Source: Actinokineospora bangkokensis
GTDB lineage: Bacteria > Actinomycetota > Actinomycetes > Mycobacteriales > Pseudonocardiaceae
Direction of reading: 5' to 3'
Length of the DNA: 64,000 nucleotides
Assembly (NCBI RefSeq): GCF_001940455.1
Contig: NZ_MKQR01000017.1
Location: 288,081-352,080 of the forward strand
Shown: one piece after another, positions 15,000 through 23,529 of the stretch
Position numbering within the stretch: position 1 is the first letter of the stretch
Layout: each line of letters opens with the position of its first letter
Notes under the pieces: generated by a model
What the model saw: only the letters and a program-made list of their open reading frames with translations
Database searches by the model: none
Told to the model about the DNA's origin: nothing
Made by a program: the position numbers and the translations under genes

Positions 15000-15899
15000 T
15001 CACCCCTGCCCGTTGCCCGGCCGGAGGCAGTCGTAAGGGCGGTCGGTCGCGGGCTGGGCGAGGTAGGCCGCGGTCAGTTCGGCCGCCCCCGCCAGCGCCT
15101 GCGCCCAGGGCACGCCCGCCACCCGCGCCTCCAGCAGCGCGGCGAAGTGCACGTCCCCCGCGCCCACGGTCACCACGTCCCGCAGCGGGCGCTCCACCCG
15201 GTGCACGACAACGCCGTCGATGCCCGGCCCCACCGCCAGCGACCCCTCGGCGCCCAGCGTCACCACGACGTGGCCGTCGCCCGCCAGCTCCCGCGCGGCC
15301 GCGGCGGTCTCCCGGTGGTCGGGCAGGTCCCGGCCCGCCCACAGGCACAACTCCCGGTGGTTCAACGCCACCAGGTCGGCCCGGGAGCCCGGCACCAGCT
15401 TCGACACCTCCTCCGGGTCGGCCGACAGCAACCAGAACGGCTTGCCCGCCTCAGCCGCGGTCCGCCGCAGCCACGCGAGGTTGTCCGCGTGGGAATCGGT
15501 GCCCGAGGCGACCACGGCGGACTCCGCCACGTGGGCGACCACGTGCTCCCCCACGGCCCGCGGGGTCAGCGCGTCCAGGGCCTCCTGGCCGATGAAGTGC
15601 ATGGCGGACACCGAACCGTCGACCAGTTCGGCGTGGAAGACCGGCAGGGGCGAGCGGACCGGCGCCGGGCGCCACACGGCGCCGTTGGTGGTGAGGTGGG
15701 CCTCGACGGCGGTGCGGAGTTCACCGGTGTAGTCGGCGGTGATGAACACGGGCCGGGTGCCGCGGGCGCCCAGCGCGCAGGCGACGTTGTTCATGACCCC
15801 ACCCCAGCGCAGCGTGGCGGGGGCGCGGCCCGCGCCGAGGGGGCCCTCGTGCAGGAAGTCCAGCGCGACCGTGCCCACCAGCAGCGGGTGTTCCCGCAT
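15000..15899 (-). CDS. PfkB-family carbohydrate/nucleoside kinase
   Basis: About 299 residues from ATG 15899, placing the first strand (HPLLVGTVALDFL) where ribokinase-family proteins have it; ATG 15950 would add 17 residues. The anion-hole and catalytic motif VGAGDVHFAALL is present, with the family Asp in GAGD, and an early GGVMNNVACALGARG glycine loop. PfkB kinases phosphorylate sugars or nucleosides with ATP. The gene is divergent from the PurC-like gene that starts the C-nucleoside block, so it may supply or recycle a ribose phosphate or phosphorylate a nucleoside, or it may be unrelated. The substrate is undetermined. Confidence 0.8.
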   Translation of the reverse strand: MREHPLLVGTVALDFLHEGPLGAGRAPATLRWGGVMNNVACALGARGTRPVFITADYTGELRTAVEAHLTTNGAVWRPAPVRSPLPVFHAELVDGSVSAMHFIGQEALDALTPRAVGEHVVAHVAESAVVASGTDSHADNLAWLRRTAAEAGKPFWLLSADPEEVSKLVPGSRADLVALNHRELCLWAGRDLPDHRETAAAARELAGDGHVVVTLGAEGSLAVGPGIDGVVVHRVERPLRDVVTVGAGDVHFAALLEARVAGVPWAQALAGAAELTAAYLAQPATDRPYDCLRPGNGQG

Positions 15900-16050
15900 C
15901 AGGCCTACCCCCGGGTTCGGTGTGGAGTCGACGACCAGCCGGAAGATCATCCCACACCCGGGGGCCGGGGGGCGCGCGTCGGTCGCGGCCTGGTCGGGCG
16001 CGCCGGGGCCGTGCTAGCTTCCGAGCGGTTCCCAGACGGGGAGGACGAAC

Positions 16051-17013
16051 GTGAAACGCTGGTCCACCAAGGATTTGACGGTCGTGCGGGAGCCCACCGA
16101 CGGGCGCCCCGGGGAAGGGGTGATGCGCTTCTCCGACCGGTACTCGGTGTTCGACTTCGGGGTGCTGCCCGACGAGGTCCCGGGCAAGGGCGCGGCGTCG
16201 TGCGCGATGGCGGTGCGCTCCTTCGAGCTGTTCGAGGCGGCCGGGGTGCGCACGCACTTCCTGGAGCAGGTGGCCGACGACGCCATCCGCATCCGGCTGC
16301 TCGACGTGGACACCGACGGGACCAAGGGGCGCACCGGGCCGGGGCGCACGATCCCGCTCCAGGTCATCTACCGCCTGGCGCTGCCCAAGGAGTCCTCGGT
16401 GCACCGCCGCGCCCGCGCGGGCACCCTGGACCACGCCACCGTCCCGGCCTACGCCGACGCGGGCGCGCCCTGGCTGTCGCGGCCGATGGTGGAGTTCACC
16501 ACCAAGTACGAGGAGACCGACCGGTTCATCAGCCGCGCCGAGGCCGAGCGGGTGGGCGCGGTGGACGCCGCCGACATCGCCGCGGTGGCCGAGCTGGCGG
16601 AGCGGGTCGCCGGGGTCGTCGACCGGCACTGCGCCGAGGTCGGGCTGACCCTCGTCGACGGCAAGGCCGAGTTCGGCTACGACGCCGACCGCGAGCCCAT
16701 CCTCATCGACCACGCGGGCACCCCGGACGAGAACCGCTTCTACCTCGGCGGTGTCCCCGTCTGCAAGGAACTGCTGCGCTACCTGCACCCCGGGCTGCGC
16801 GAGGTGGTGCAGCGCCTGGTGGCCGACGGCGTGCCGCGCGCGCAGTGGCCCGCCCAGCCGCCACTGCCCGCCGAGTCCGTGGCCGCCACGGCGGAGGTGT
16901 ACGCGCGGTTGGCCGAGGTGTGGACCGGCGGCGACCTCGACCGGCTGCACGAGGCCGTGCGCCGGTTCCAGGCCGCCGCGGGCTCCGACCTCGACGACCG
17001 CACCGGCCTGTGA
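16051..17013 (+). CDS. SAICAR-synthetase-like enzyme (PurC family), C-nucleoside branch
   Basis: A 320-residue member of the PurC family, which joins aspartate to a carboxylated nucleotide with ATP. Visible family features are SDRYSVFDFGVLPDEVPGKG near the start, FELFEAAGVRTHFLE, RPMVEFTTKYEETDRF and the metal/nucleotide segment LVDGKAEFGYD...ILIDHAGTPDENRF (canonical 'DEIlTPDSSRF'). It starts at GTG 16051 with GGGAGG upstream and heads a rightward run PurC-like, beta-RFAP-synthase-like, PurB-like. In this setting it would activate the carboxyl group of a pyrazole C-riboside and add aspartate, the first step toward the carboxamide. It is much longer than the second PurC-like protein at 28993-29730. 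Ordinary purine synthesis is unlikely to be its job given the neighbours. Confidence 0.88.
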   Translation: MKRWSTKDLTVVREPTDGRPGEGVMRFSDRYSVFDFGVLPDEVPGKGAASCAMAVRSFELFEAAGVRTHFLEQVADDAIRIRLLDVDTDGTKGRTGPGRTIPLQVIYRLALPKESSVHRRARAGTLDHATVPAYADAGAPWLSRPMVEFTTKYEETDRFISRAEAERVGAVDAADIAAVAELAERVAGVVDRHCAEVGLTLVDGKAEFGYDADREPILIDHAGTPDENRFYLGGVPVCKELLRYLHPGLREVVQRLVADGVPRAQWPAQPPLPAESVAATAEVYARLAEVWTGGDLDRLHEAVRRFQAAAGSDLDDRTGL

Positions 17014-17063
17014 CCGCGGCGGACACCCCCGGCACGACTCCACACCGACAGGAGGAACGCGCG

Positions 17064-18110
17064 ATGGCGCACGCCGAGCGGTTCGGCCCCGAGGGGTGGG
17101 CGGTGCGGGTCACCGCCCCCGCCAGGCTCAGCTTCACCCTGATCAACCTCGACGGGGAGTCCCTGCGGCGCAACGGGATCGCCGCCATGTCCGTGCGCGA
17201 CCCGCACCTGGTCGCGCGCGTGGCCGCCGTCCCCGGCGACGGCGCGGGCACCGGCGGCGTCGAGGTCGTCGGCACCGAGGAGGAGACGGCCGTCGAGCTG
17301 GCGGGCAAGCTCGCGCAGCTGCGCGAGCTGTGGGACGGGCCCGCCGTGCGCGTCGACGTCGAGCGCCCGCTGCCCCAGCACAGCGGGTTCGGCTCCAAGA
17401 CCACCTCGCTGCTGGCCATCGGCCACGCCTACGGCATCGTGTGCGGGCAGGACGTGCCGCTGCGCGAGCTGTCCCGGTTGCTCGGCCGCGGCCGCACCTC
17501 CGGCGCCAGCACCGGGCTGGCCGCCACCGGCGGGTTCCTCGTCGACGGCGGGCACCGCAACCCGCCGGAGTTCTTCGCCGCCCCGCAGGAGTTCCTGCGC
17601 CCCAGCCGGTTCGCCACCCCGGTCGCCCCGCCGGAGCCGGTGGTGCGGCTGCCGTTCCCGCCGTGGCCGATCCTGGTGCTGCTCACCGGGGGCAGGCACC
17701 TCGGCGGCACCGAGGAGCTGGAGTGGTTCAAGTCCGTCACGCCGATCCCGCACGCCGAGGCCGCCCGCACGGCGCAGCTGGTCTTCCTGGGCCTGGCCCC
17801 CGCTGTGGCCGAGGCCGACTACGACGGGTTCTGCGCCGCGGTCGACGCCATCACCTTCGGCAGCCACTTCAAGCGCGAGCAGGTCAAGGTCGCGGGCAGC
17901 GCGGTCGGTGACGTGCTCGACGCAGGCCGCGCCGAGCCGTCCATCGACGCCATCGCGCTCAGCGTCACCGGGCCGTCCTGCTTCGCCTTCACCCGCGACC
18001 CCGGGGCGGCGACGCGCTGGGCGCAGGGGCTGCGCGAGCGGGGCGCCATCCGCGACTTCTGGTTCACCACCGCGGACAACACCGGGTTGTCCGCGGGCTT
18101 CGCACCGTAG
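17064..18110 (+). CDS. Beta-RFAP-synthase-like C-glycoside synthase (ForT/PyfQ-type)
   Basis: A 348-residue GHMP-superfamily protein resembling beta-ribofuranosylaminobenzene 5'-phosphate synthase. VTAPARLSFTLINLDGESLRRNG matches that family's N-terminus, and PLPQHSGFGSKTTSLLAIG is its glycine-rich phosphate loop. The archaeal enzyme joins PRPP to p-aminobenzoate with loss of CO2. Homologues in formycin (ForT) and pyrazofurin (PyfQ) pathways do the same with a pyrazole dicarboxylate, making the C-C glycosidic bond. That role fits here, between PurC-like and PurB-like genes; it is the key evidence for a C-nucleoside product. The start ATG has AGGAGGAACGCGCG upstream. The assignment rests on motif similarity and context; an alignment would settle it. 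Confidence 0.85.
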   Translation: MAHAERFGPEGWAVRVTAPARLSFTLINLDGESLRRNGIAAMSVRDPHLVARVAAVPGDGAGTGGVEVVGTEEETAVELAGKLAQLRELWDGPAVRVDVERPLPQHSGFGSKTTSLLAIGHAYGIVCGQDVPLRELSRLLGRGRTSGASTGLAATGGFLVDGGHRNPPEFFAAPQEFLRPSRFATPVAPPEPVVRLPFPPWPILVLLTGGRHLGGTEELEWFKSVTPIPHAEAARTAQLVFLGLAPAVAEADYDGFCAAVDAITFGSHFKREQVKVAGSAVGDVLDAGRAEPSIDAIALSVTGPSCFAFTRDPGAATRWAQGLRERGAIRDFWFTTADNTGLSAGFAP

Positions 18111-18118
18111 AGGAACAG

Positions 18119-19549
18119 ATGACCACCAAGGAAACCGTCCCCGACGTGCTCGCCAGCCGGTACGCCTCGCCGGAGCTCGTCGCGCTGTGGGCGCCGCGCA
18201 ACCGCGTGGTGGCCGAGCGCCGGATGTGGCTGGCGGTGCTGCGCGCGCAGGCCGAGCTCGGCGTGGCGGTGCCCGAGCGGGCAGTCGCCGACTACGAGGC
18301 GGTGCTCGACCGGGTCGACCAGGAGTCGATCCTGCGCCGGGAGCGGGTGACCCTGCACGACGTCAAGGCGCGCATCGAGGAGTTCAACGAGCTCGCCGGG
18401 CACGAGCACGTGCACAAGGGCATGACCTCGCGCGACCTCACCGAGAACGTCGAGCAGATGCTGGTGCGCGAGAGCCTGGCCGCCATCCGGGTGCGCGCGG
18501 TCGCGGTGCTGACCCGCCTGGCCGCGCTGGCCACCGAGCACGCGGGCACCACCATCGCCGCGCGCACGCACAACGTCGCCGCGCAGGCCATCCCGCTGGG
18601 CAAGCGGTTCGCCACCGCCGCCGACGAGCTGCTGCTGGCCGTCGAGCGCGTGGAGGACCTGCTGCGCCGCTACCCGATGCGCGGGATCAAGGGCCCGGTC
18701 GGCACCCAGCAGGACATGCTCGACCTGTTCGACGGGGACAAGGCCAAGGTCGCCGCGCTGGAGGACCGGGTGGCCGAGCACCTGGGCTTCGAGCGGCGGC
18801 TGACCAGCGTCGGGCAGGTCTACCCGCGGTCGCTGGACTACGAGGTGGTCTCCGCGCTGGCCCAGCTCGCCTCGGCGCCCGCCAGCCTGGCCAAGACGGT
18901 GCGGCTGATGACCGGGCACGAGCTGGCCTCGGAGGGCTTCGCCGAGGGCCAGGTGGGGTCCTCGGCGATGCCGCACAAGATGAACCCGCGCAACAGCGAG
19001 CGGATCAGCGGGCTGGTGGTGCTGCTGCGCGGCTACGCCTCGATGGCGGGCGAGCTGATGGGCGACCAGTGGAACGAGGGCGACGTCAGCTGCTCGGTGG
19101 TGCGCCGGGTGGTGCTGCCGCAGTCGTTCTTCGCCATCGACGGCCTGCTCCAGACCACGCTGGCGGTGCTCGACGGGTTCGCCGCGTTCCCGCGGGTCAT
19201 CGCCGCCGAGCTGGACCGCTACCTGCCGTTCCTGGCCACGACGAAGATGCTCGTCGCGGCCGTGCGGACCGGGTTGGGCCGGGAGAAGGCGCACGAGCTG
19301 ATCAAGGAGCACGCGGTGGCCGCGGCGCTGCGGATGCGCGAGGGGCAGCCGGGCAACACCCTGGTGGCCGCCCTGGGCGCCGACCAGCGCTTCCCGCTCG
19401 ACGAGGCCGAGCTGACCGCCCTGCTCGCCGACCACACCGCCTTCACCGGGGTGGGCGTCGACCAGGTCGAGCAGGTCGTGGCCCGGGTCGCCACCCTGGT
19501 CGCTCGCTGCCCGGAGGCGGTCGACTACGCTCCGGAACCGGTGCTGTGA
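18119..19549 (+). CDS. Adenylosuccinate-lyase-like enzyme (PurB family)
   Basis: A 476-residue member of the fumarase/aspartase superfamily. HKGMTSRDLTENVEQ is the conserved region carrying the TS-D motif, HNVAAQAIPLGKRF the second, and GSSAMPHKMNPRNSERI the signature loop with the catalytic Ser. PurB removes fumarate from succinyl-amino intermediates and in purine synthesis acts twice, after PurC and after PurA. The cluster encodes both PurC-like and PurA-like proteins, so this single lyase could serve both steps on the pyrazole analogues. It starts 8 bases after the C-glycoside synthase stop with GAGGAAC as ribosome site. Its length is ordinary and the active-site loop intact. Confidence 0.92.
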   Translation: MTTKETVPDVLASRYASPELVALWAPRNRVVAERRMWLAVLRAQAELGVAVPERAVADYEAVLDRVDQESILRRERVTLHDVKARIEEFNELAGHEHVHKGMTSRDLTENVEQMLVRESLAAIRVRAVAVLTRLAALATEHAGTTIAARTHNVAAQAIPLGKRFATAADELLLAVERVEDLLRRYPMRGIKGPVGTQQDMLDLFDGDKAKVAALEDRVAEHLGFERRLTSVGQVYPRSLDYEVVSALAQLASAPASLAKTVRLMTGHELASEGFAEGQVGSSAMPHKMNPRNSERISGLVVLLRGYASMAGELMGDQWNEGDVSCSVVRRVVLPQSFFAIDGLLQTTLAVLDGFAAFPRVIAAELDRYLPFLATTKMLVAAVRTGLGREKAHELIKEHAVAAALRMREGQPGNTLVAALGADQRFPLDEAELTALLADHTAFTGVGVDQVEQVVARVATLVARCPEAVDYAPEPVL

Positions 19550-19598
19550 CCGCCTGCCACCCCCGCGGGCGGGCTGAGGAGTCTGGAGGGCGGACCGG

Positions 19599-20786
19599 GT
19601 GAACTACCTGCGCATCCTGCGGCGGGAGCACTTCTTCCGGGTGTTGTTCGGCAGCTGGGTCGGACGGCTGCCCACGGCGATGGCGGCGGTGGCGATCCCG
19701 CTGGCGCTGCGCGACTCCGGTGCGGACTTCGTCTTCATCGGCCTGGTCGCGGGCTGCTTCGCGATCTCCTCCGCCATCGCGGGGCCGGTCATCGGCCGGG
19801 TGGTCGACCGGGTGGGCCAGCCCAAGGTGCTGGTGCCGACCGCGCTGCTGTCGGCGGCCGGGTACGTCACCATCGCCGCCGCGCCCACCGCGCACACCGC
19901 GGTGGTGGTCGGCGCGGTCCTCGCGGGCGCGCTCACCCCGCCGCTGGAGCCGTGCCTGCGGGTGCTGTGGCCGAGCATCGTCGACGAGGACGAACTGGAC
20001 AACGCCTACGCGGTGGACTCCGCGGCGCAGGAGATGGTGTTCGTCGCCGGTCCGCTGGTGGTGACGCTGTGCGTGGCGGTGTTCGCGCCGATCACCGCGC
20101 TGTGGGCGCAGGCCACGCTGACCCTGGTGGGCGTGCTGGTGTTCGCCACGGCGAAGCCGTCGCTGCGCTGGCGGCCCGAGCAGGTCGGGGAGCGGCACTG
20201 GCTGGGCCCGCTGCGCAAGCTGGGCCTGGCGCTGCTGCTGCTGGCCCCGGCCGGGATCGGCTTCGCCATCGGCACCCTGAACGTCCTGGTGGTCAGCTAC
20301 GCCGAGCGCAACCCGCTGCCCGGCGGCGCGCCGGTGCTGCTCACGCTGAACTCGTTCGCCTCGCTGGTGGGCGTGCTCATCTACGGCGCGATCACGTGGA
20401 CCTGGGAGCCGCGCACCCGCATCCTGCTGTTCGCCTGCGGGCTGGTGGTCGGCTACGGGATGCTCGTGCTGGTGCCGGGTCCGCTGGCGATGGCCGGGCT
20501 GATGCTGCTCACCGGGTTCTTCCTGGCCCCGATGCTGGCCGCGGTGTTCGGGCTCATCGGGGACCTCGCCCCGCGCGGCACGGTCACCGAGGCGTTCGCG
20601 TGGCTGGTGACGCTGTTCGCGGCGGGCAACTCCTTCGGCGCGGCGGCCGTGGGCCCGCTGCTCCAGCGCGACGAGCTGCACACGGCCGCGGCGAACGCCA
20701 GCTACGGTTCGGTCGCCTGCCTGGTGCTGGTGATCCTGGGCTACCGGCTGATGAAGCCCACCCCGGCGGCGGTGCAGGCCGCCTGA
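19599..20786 (+). CDS. MFS transporter, probable exporter of the nucleoside product
   Basis: A 395-residue, 12-helix MFS protein starting at GTG 19599 (GGAGGGCGGACC upstream), 49 bases after the PurB-like gene and followed by a strong terminator, so probably the last gene of the PurC-like operon. It lacks the DHA2 C-motif and resembles the loosely defined MFS group often found in antibiotic clusters (SWVGRLPTAMAAVAIPLALRDS at the start). The inferred role is export and self-protection; import of a precursor cannot be excluded. Confidence 0.85.
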   Translation: MNYLRILRREHFFRVLFGSWVGRLPTAMAAVAIPLALRDSGADFVFIGLVAGCFAISSAIAGPVIGRVVDRVGQPKVLVPTALLSAAGYVTIAAAPTAHTAVVVGAVLAGALTPPLEPCLRVLWPSIVDEDELDNAYAVDSAAQEMVFVAGPLVVTLCVAVFAPITALWAQATLTLVGVLVFATAKPSLRWRPEQVGERHWLGPLRKLGLALLLLAPAGIGFAIGTLNVLVVSYAERNPLPGGAPVLLTLNSFASLVGVLIYGAITWTWEPRTRILLFACGLVVGYGMLVLVPGPLAMAGLMLLTGFFLAPMLAAVFGLIGDLAPRGTVTEAFAWLVTLFAAGNSFGAAAVGPLLQRDELHTAAANASYGSVACLVLVILGYRLMKPTPAAVQAA

Positions 20787-20794
20787 CCGACGCG

Positions 20795-20831
20795 CGTCGG
20801 CCCCGGGACCACTGTGGTCCCGGGGCCGACG
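20795..20831. terminator. Bidirectional terminator between MFS and HAD genes
   Basis: An 18-base perfect stem, CGTCGGCCCCGGGACCAC with its complement (20814-20831), and a single unpaired base at the centre, lying between convergent genes. Confidence 0.8.
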
Positions 20832-20892
20832 TGCGTCGTCGTGGTCAGCGGGTGCGGTGCTGTGCTGCAGGTGTCCGCGCGCGCCGCGGCGG

Positions 20893-21591
20893 TCAGAAGT
20901 GGTCGAGCAGCTCGGGGAAGGTGCGCAGGGTCAGCACCCGGTCGTCGCCCTCGTCCAGCTCGTCGTGCTCCAGGCCCCAGGTGTTGTCGTTGGGGATGAA
21001 CACCGCGCACATGCCCACCGCGCGGGCGGGGCGGATGTCGGACTTGGGCGAGTTGCCGATCATCCAGGTCTGCTCGGGCTCCAGGCCGTGCTCGGAGACC
21101 AGCGCCGCGTAGGTCTCGGCGTTCTTCTCCGGCACGATGTGGATGTGCTCGAAGTGGTCGGACAGGCCCGAGGCGTCCAGCTTGCTCTGCTGCTCCTCGG
21201 TGTCGCCCTTGGTCAGCAGCAGCAGGGTGTAGCGCTTGCCCAGCTCGGCCAGGGTGTGCTCGACCCCGGGGATCAGCTCCACCTCGCGGCGCACCAGGGC
21301 CCCGGCCAGCTCGTCGATGGCGGCGCGCTCGCGCTCGTCGGCGGGGCGCTCGCTGAGCTTGGCGAAGCAGTCGTGCAGGCTGCGCAGCAGCATCTTGGCC
21401 CCGTAGCCGTGCGTGACGGCGTTGGCGGCCTCGATCTCGTCGAGCACCGCCCGCACCTGCGCGCGGTCGAGGGTGGGGTGGGCCAGCCAGTCCAGGAAGC
21501 CCTCGATCACCCGCTCGAACAGGACGTTGTTCTCCCAGAGCGTGTCATCGGCGTCGAAGATCAGCACCTTGGCTGATGCGGTCCGGCTCAC
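20893..21591 (-). CDS. HAD-superfamily hydrolase, probable nucleotide 5'-phosphatase
   Basis: A 232-residue HAD protein starting at about GTG 21591. Motif I is LIFDADDTLWENN (two catalytic Asp), motif II the Thr in LLLLTKGD, motif III the Lys in VPEKNAETY, and motif IV MIGNSPKSDIRPA. It belongs to the YjjG-like/phosphoglycolate-phosphatase type. C-nucleosides built through a beta-RFAP-synthase-like step arise as 5'-phosphates and need dephosphorylation before export; this is the only obvious phosphatase in the cluster. It is divergent from the amidohydrolase gene. Substrate assignment is inference. Confidence 0.88.
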   Translation of the reverse strand: MSRTASAKVLIFDADDTLWENNVLFERVIEGFLDWLAHPTLDRAQVRAVLDEIEAANAVTHGYGAKMLLRSLHDCFAKLSERPADERERAAIDELAGALVRREVELIPGVEHTLAELGKRYTLLLLTKGDTEEQQSKLDASGLSDHFEHIHIVPEKNAETYAALVSEHGLEPEQTWMIGNSPKSDIRPARAVGMCAVFIPNDNTWGLEHDELDEGDDRVLTLRTFPELLDHF

Positions 21592-21685
21592 TCGGTAGAC
21601 GGTACCAAAGCGACCCCGGGCCCGGCACGCTGGTTTCGCCGTCCCCGCACCGGAAGCGGGCCCGGCGCGAGGAGGGGGAAGGGCA

Positions 21686-22894
21686 GTGGAGCGAGCGCGC
21701 ACCCTGGTGCTCACCGGGGCGGCCACGGTGTTCTCCGGCGACCTCGCCGCACCCGTGCTGCCCGGCGTCGACACCGTCGCCTGCGCCGACGGGGTGGTCA
21801 CGGCCGTGGGCACCGCCGCGGACCTGCGCGCCGAACTGGACACCGCGGACGTCCACGTGGACCTGCGCGGCGGCACCCTCGCCCCCGGCCTGATCGACTC
21901 CCACGGCCACGTCACCTTCGGCGACTACAGCCCCCGCCAGCGCGCCGTGGACTACCTCGCCAGCTACCTGCAGGGCGGCATCACCACCACCATCTCCGCG
22001 GGCGAGGTCCACGTCCCGGGCCGCCCCCGCGACCGCGCGGGCGTCAAGGCCCTCGCCGTCGCCGCCCACGCCAGCTACCGCACCTACCGCCCCGGCGGCA
22101 TGCGGGTCCGGGCGGGCGCCCTGCTCATCGAACCCACCCTGCGCGAACCCGACTACCGGGAGGTCGCGGACGCGGGCGTCCACCTGGCCAAGTTCGGCTT
22201 CGGCGCCTTCACCTCCGCCCACGAGGGCGTCGACCACGTCCGCTGGGCCCAGCGCGCGGGCCTGACCGTCATGTGCCACGCGGGCGGCGCCAGCGCCGCG
22301 GGCGGCGCCTCCATCGGCGGCCCGGAACTGCTCGCCCTGCGCCCCGACGTCTGCGGCCACGCCAACGGCGGCCCCACCGCCCTGCCGGAGGACGCCGTCG
22401 CGGCCCTGTTCGACGAGACCGGGATGGCCCTGCAGGTGGTGCAGGCGGGCAACCTCCGAGCAGCCCTGCGCATCATCGACATGGCCCGGGAGCGCGATGC
22501 CCTGCACCGCGTCGTCATCGGCTCCGACACCCCCTCCGGCTTCGGCGTCATGCCCCTGGGCGTGATCAAGACGGTGGTGGAGCTGTCCGCACTGGGCGGT
22601 CTGCCCCCCGAGCGGTCCTGGGCGCTGGCCACCGGCGGCCCCGGCCGGGTGTGGGCCCTGCCCGAGGGCGTGCTGCGGGTGGGCGCCCCAGCCGACCTGC
22701 TCTGCCTCGGCGCACCGGCCGGGTCCCAAGCGGACACCGCCTCGGAGGCCATCTCGATCGGCGACATGCCCGCCATCACCGCCGTGGTCACCGACGGAGC
22801 GGTGCGCGCCGCCCCCGGCCGCAACACCCCCAAACCCGCGGTCCCCGTCACCATCACCGGCCACCACCCCGCCGCCGCACCGGACCACGCGTAG
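21686..22894 (+). CDS. Amidohydrolase-superfamily enzyme, enamidase-like
   Basis: A 402-residue metal-dependent amidohydrolase with GTG start and a strong GAGGAGGGGGAAGG ribosome site. Metal ligands are visible: HxH in GLIDSHGHVTFGD, His in MCHAGGASA, His in CGHANGG and the Asp in VIGSDTPSGFG. This pattern fits enamidase and related cyclic-amide hydrolases rather than dihydroorotase or adenosine deaminase. Within a nucleoside cluster it could open or close a lactam ring or hydrolyse an enamide intermediate; alternatively it degrades a toxic by-product. It is convergent with the PurH-like gene (45-base gap). No counterpart in known formycin chemistry can be named from the sequence. Confidence 0.82.
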   Translation: MERARTLVLTGAATVFSGDLAAPVLPGVDTVACADGVVTAVGTAADLRAELDTADVHVDLRGGTLAPGLIDSHGHVTFGDYSPRQRAVDYLASYLQGGITTTISAGEVHVPGRPRDRAGVKALAVAAHASYRTYRPGGMRVRAGALLIEPTLREPDYREVADAGVHLAKFGFGAFTSAHEGVDHVRWAQRAGLTVMCHAGGASAAGGASIGGPELLALRPDVCGHANGGPTALPEDAVAALFDETGMALQVVQAGNLRAALRIIDMARERDALHRVVIGSDTPSGFGVMPLGVIKTVVELSALGGLPPERSWALATGGPGRVWALPEGVLRVGAPADLLCLGAPAGSQADTASEAISIGDMPAITAVVTDGAVRAAPGRNTPKPAVPVTITGHHPAAAPDHA

Positions 22895-22939
22895 CCAGGA
22901 TTCACCTACCGCCCTGGTTCTCCGCTTCCCGCCCGAGGA

Positions 22940-23518
22940 TCACCCAGTGCTCGACCGGAACAACGCGGCCACCGAGGCCTCGTAAGCAGCGCTCACCTCG
23001 AACGCCTTCGCCGCCAACGCGAACCGCCGCTCCTGCGACACCCCTTCCGGCGACCCGCCCGCGGCGGCCAGTTCCGCCACCACCCCCGCGTAGTCGTCCG
23101 GGTCGCACAGCGGGACCACGTGCGCGCAGTTCTTCCCCGCGGCCCGCAGCATCGCGGGACCGCCCACGTCGATCTTCTCCCGGAACTGGTCCATCGACGA
23201 CGCCGCGGCGGGCAGCACGTAGTAGTTGCAGGCCACCAGGTGCACCCGCTCGACCCCGTGCTCGGCCAACTCCGACAGGTCGGGCTCGGCGTCGCGGGCC
23301 AGGATGCCCGCCATCACCGACACGGTCAGCGTCTTGACGCGCCCGCCGAGCATCGTGGGCACGCCCGCCAGGTCGGAGACGGCCCCGACGGACAGGCCCG
23401 CCTCGGCGATGGCGCGGCGGGTGCCCTCGGTGGCCACGACGTCCCACCCGAGGTCGAGCAGGCCCCCGGCCAGGACCTCGATGGAGCGCTTGTCGCTCAC
23501 GCCCAGGACTGCGAGCAC
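22940..23518 (-). CDS. IMP-cyclohydrolase-like domain protein (PurH N-terminal half only)
   Basis: A 192-residue protein equal to the N-terminal MGS-like cyclohydrolase domain of PurH; the C-terminal AICAR transformylase domain is absent. Family features are VLGVSDKRSIEVLAGGLLDL at the start, the ATEGTRRAI loop and GGRVKTLTVSVMAGILARD. In ordinary PurH the last segment reads KTLHPxxHGG; here the His-Pro and second His are replaced, suggesting a changed substrate or mechanism. The start is GTG 23518 with GAGGAG 9 bases upstream, 11 bases after the PurA-like stop on the same strand. It would close the pyrimidine ring of the pyrazolopyrimidine after formylation, which must come from another enzyme. 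Confidence 0.85.
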   Translation of the reverse strand: MLAVLGVSDKRSIEVLAGGLLDLGWDVVATEGTRRAIAEAGLSVGAVSDLAGVPTMLGGRVKTLTVSVMAGILARDAEPDLSELAEHGVERVHLVACNYYVLPAAASSMDQFREKIDVGGPAMLRAAGKNCAHVVPLCDPDDYAGVVAELAAAGGSPEGVSQERRFALAAKAFEVSAAYEASVAALFRSSTG

Positions 23519-23529
23519 GGTGGGACTCC

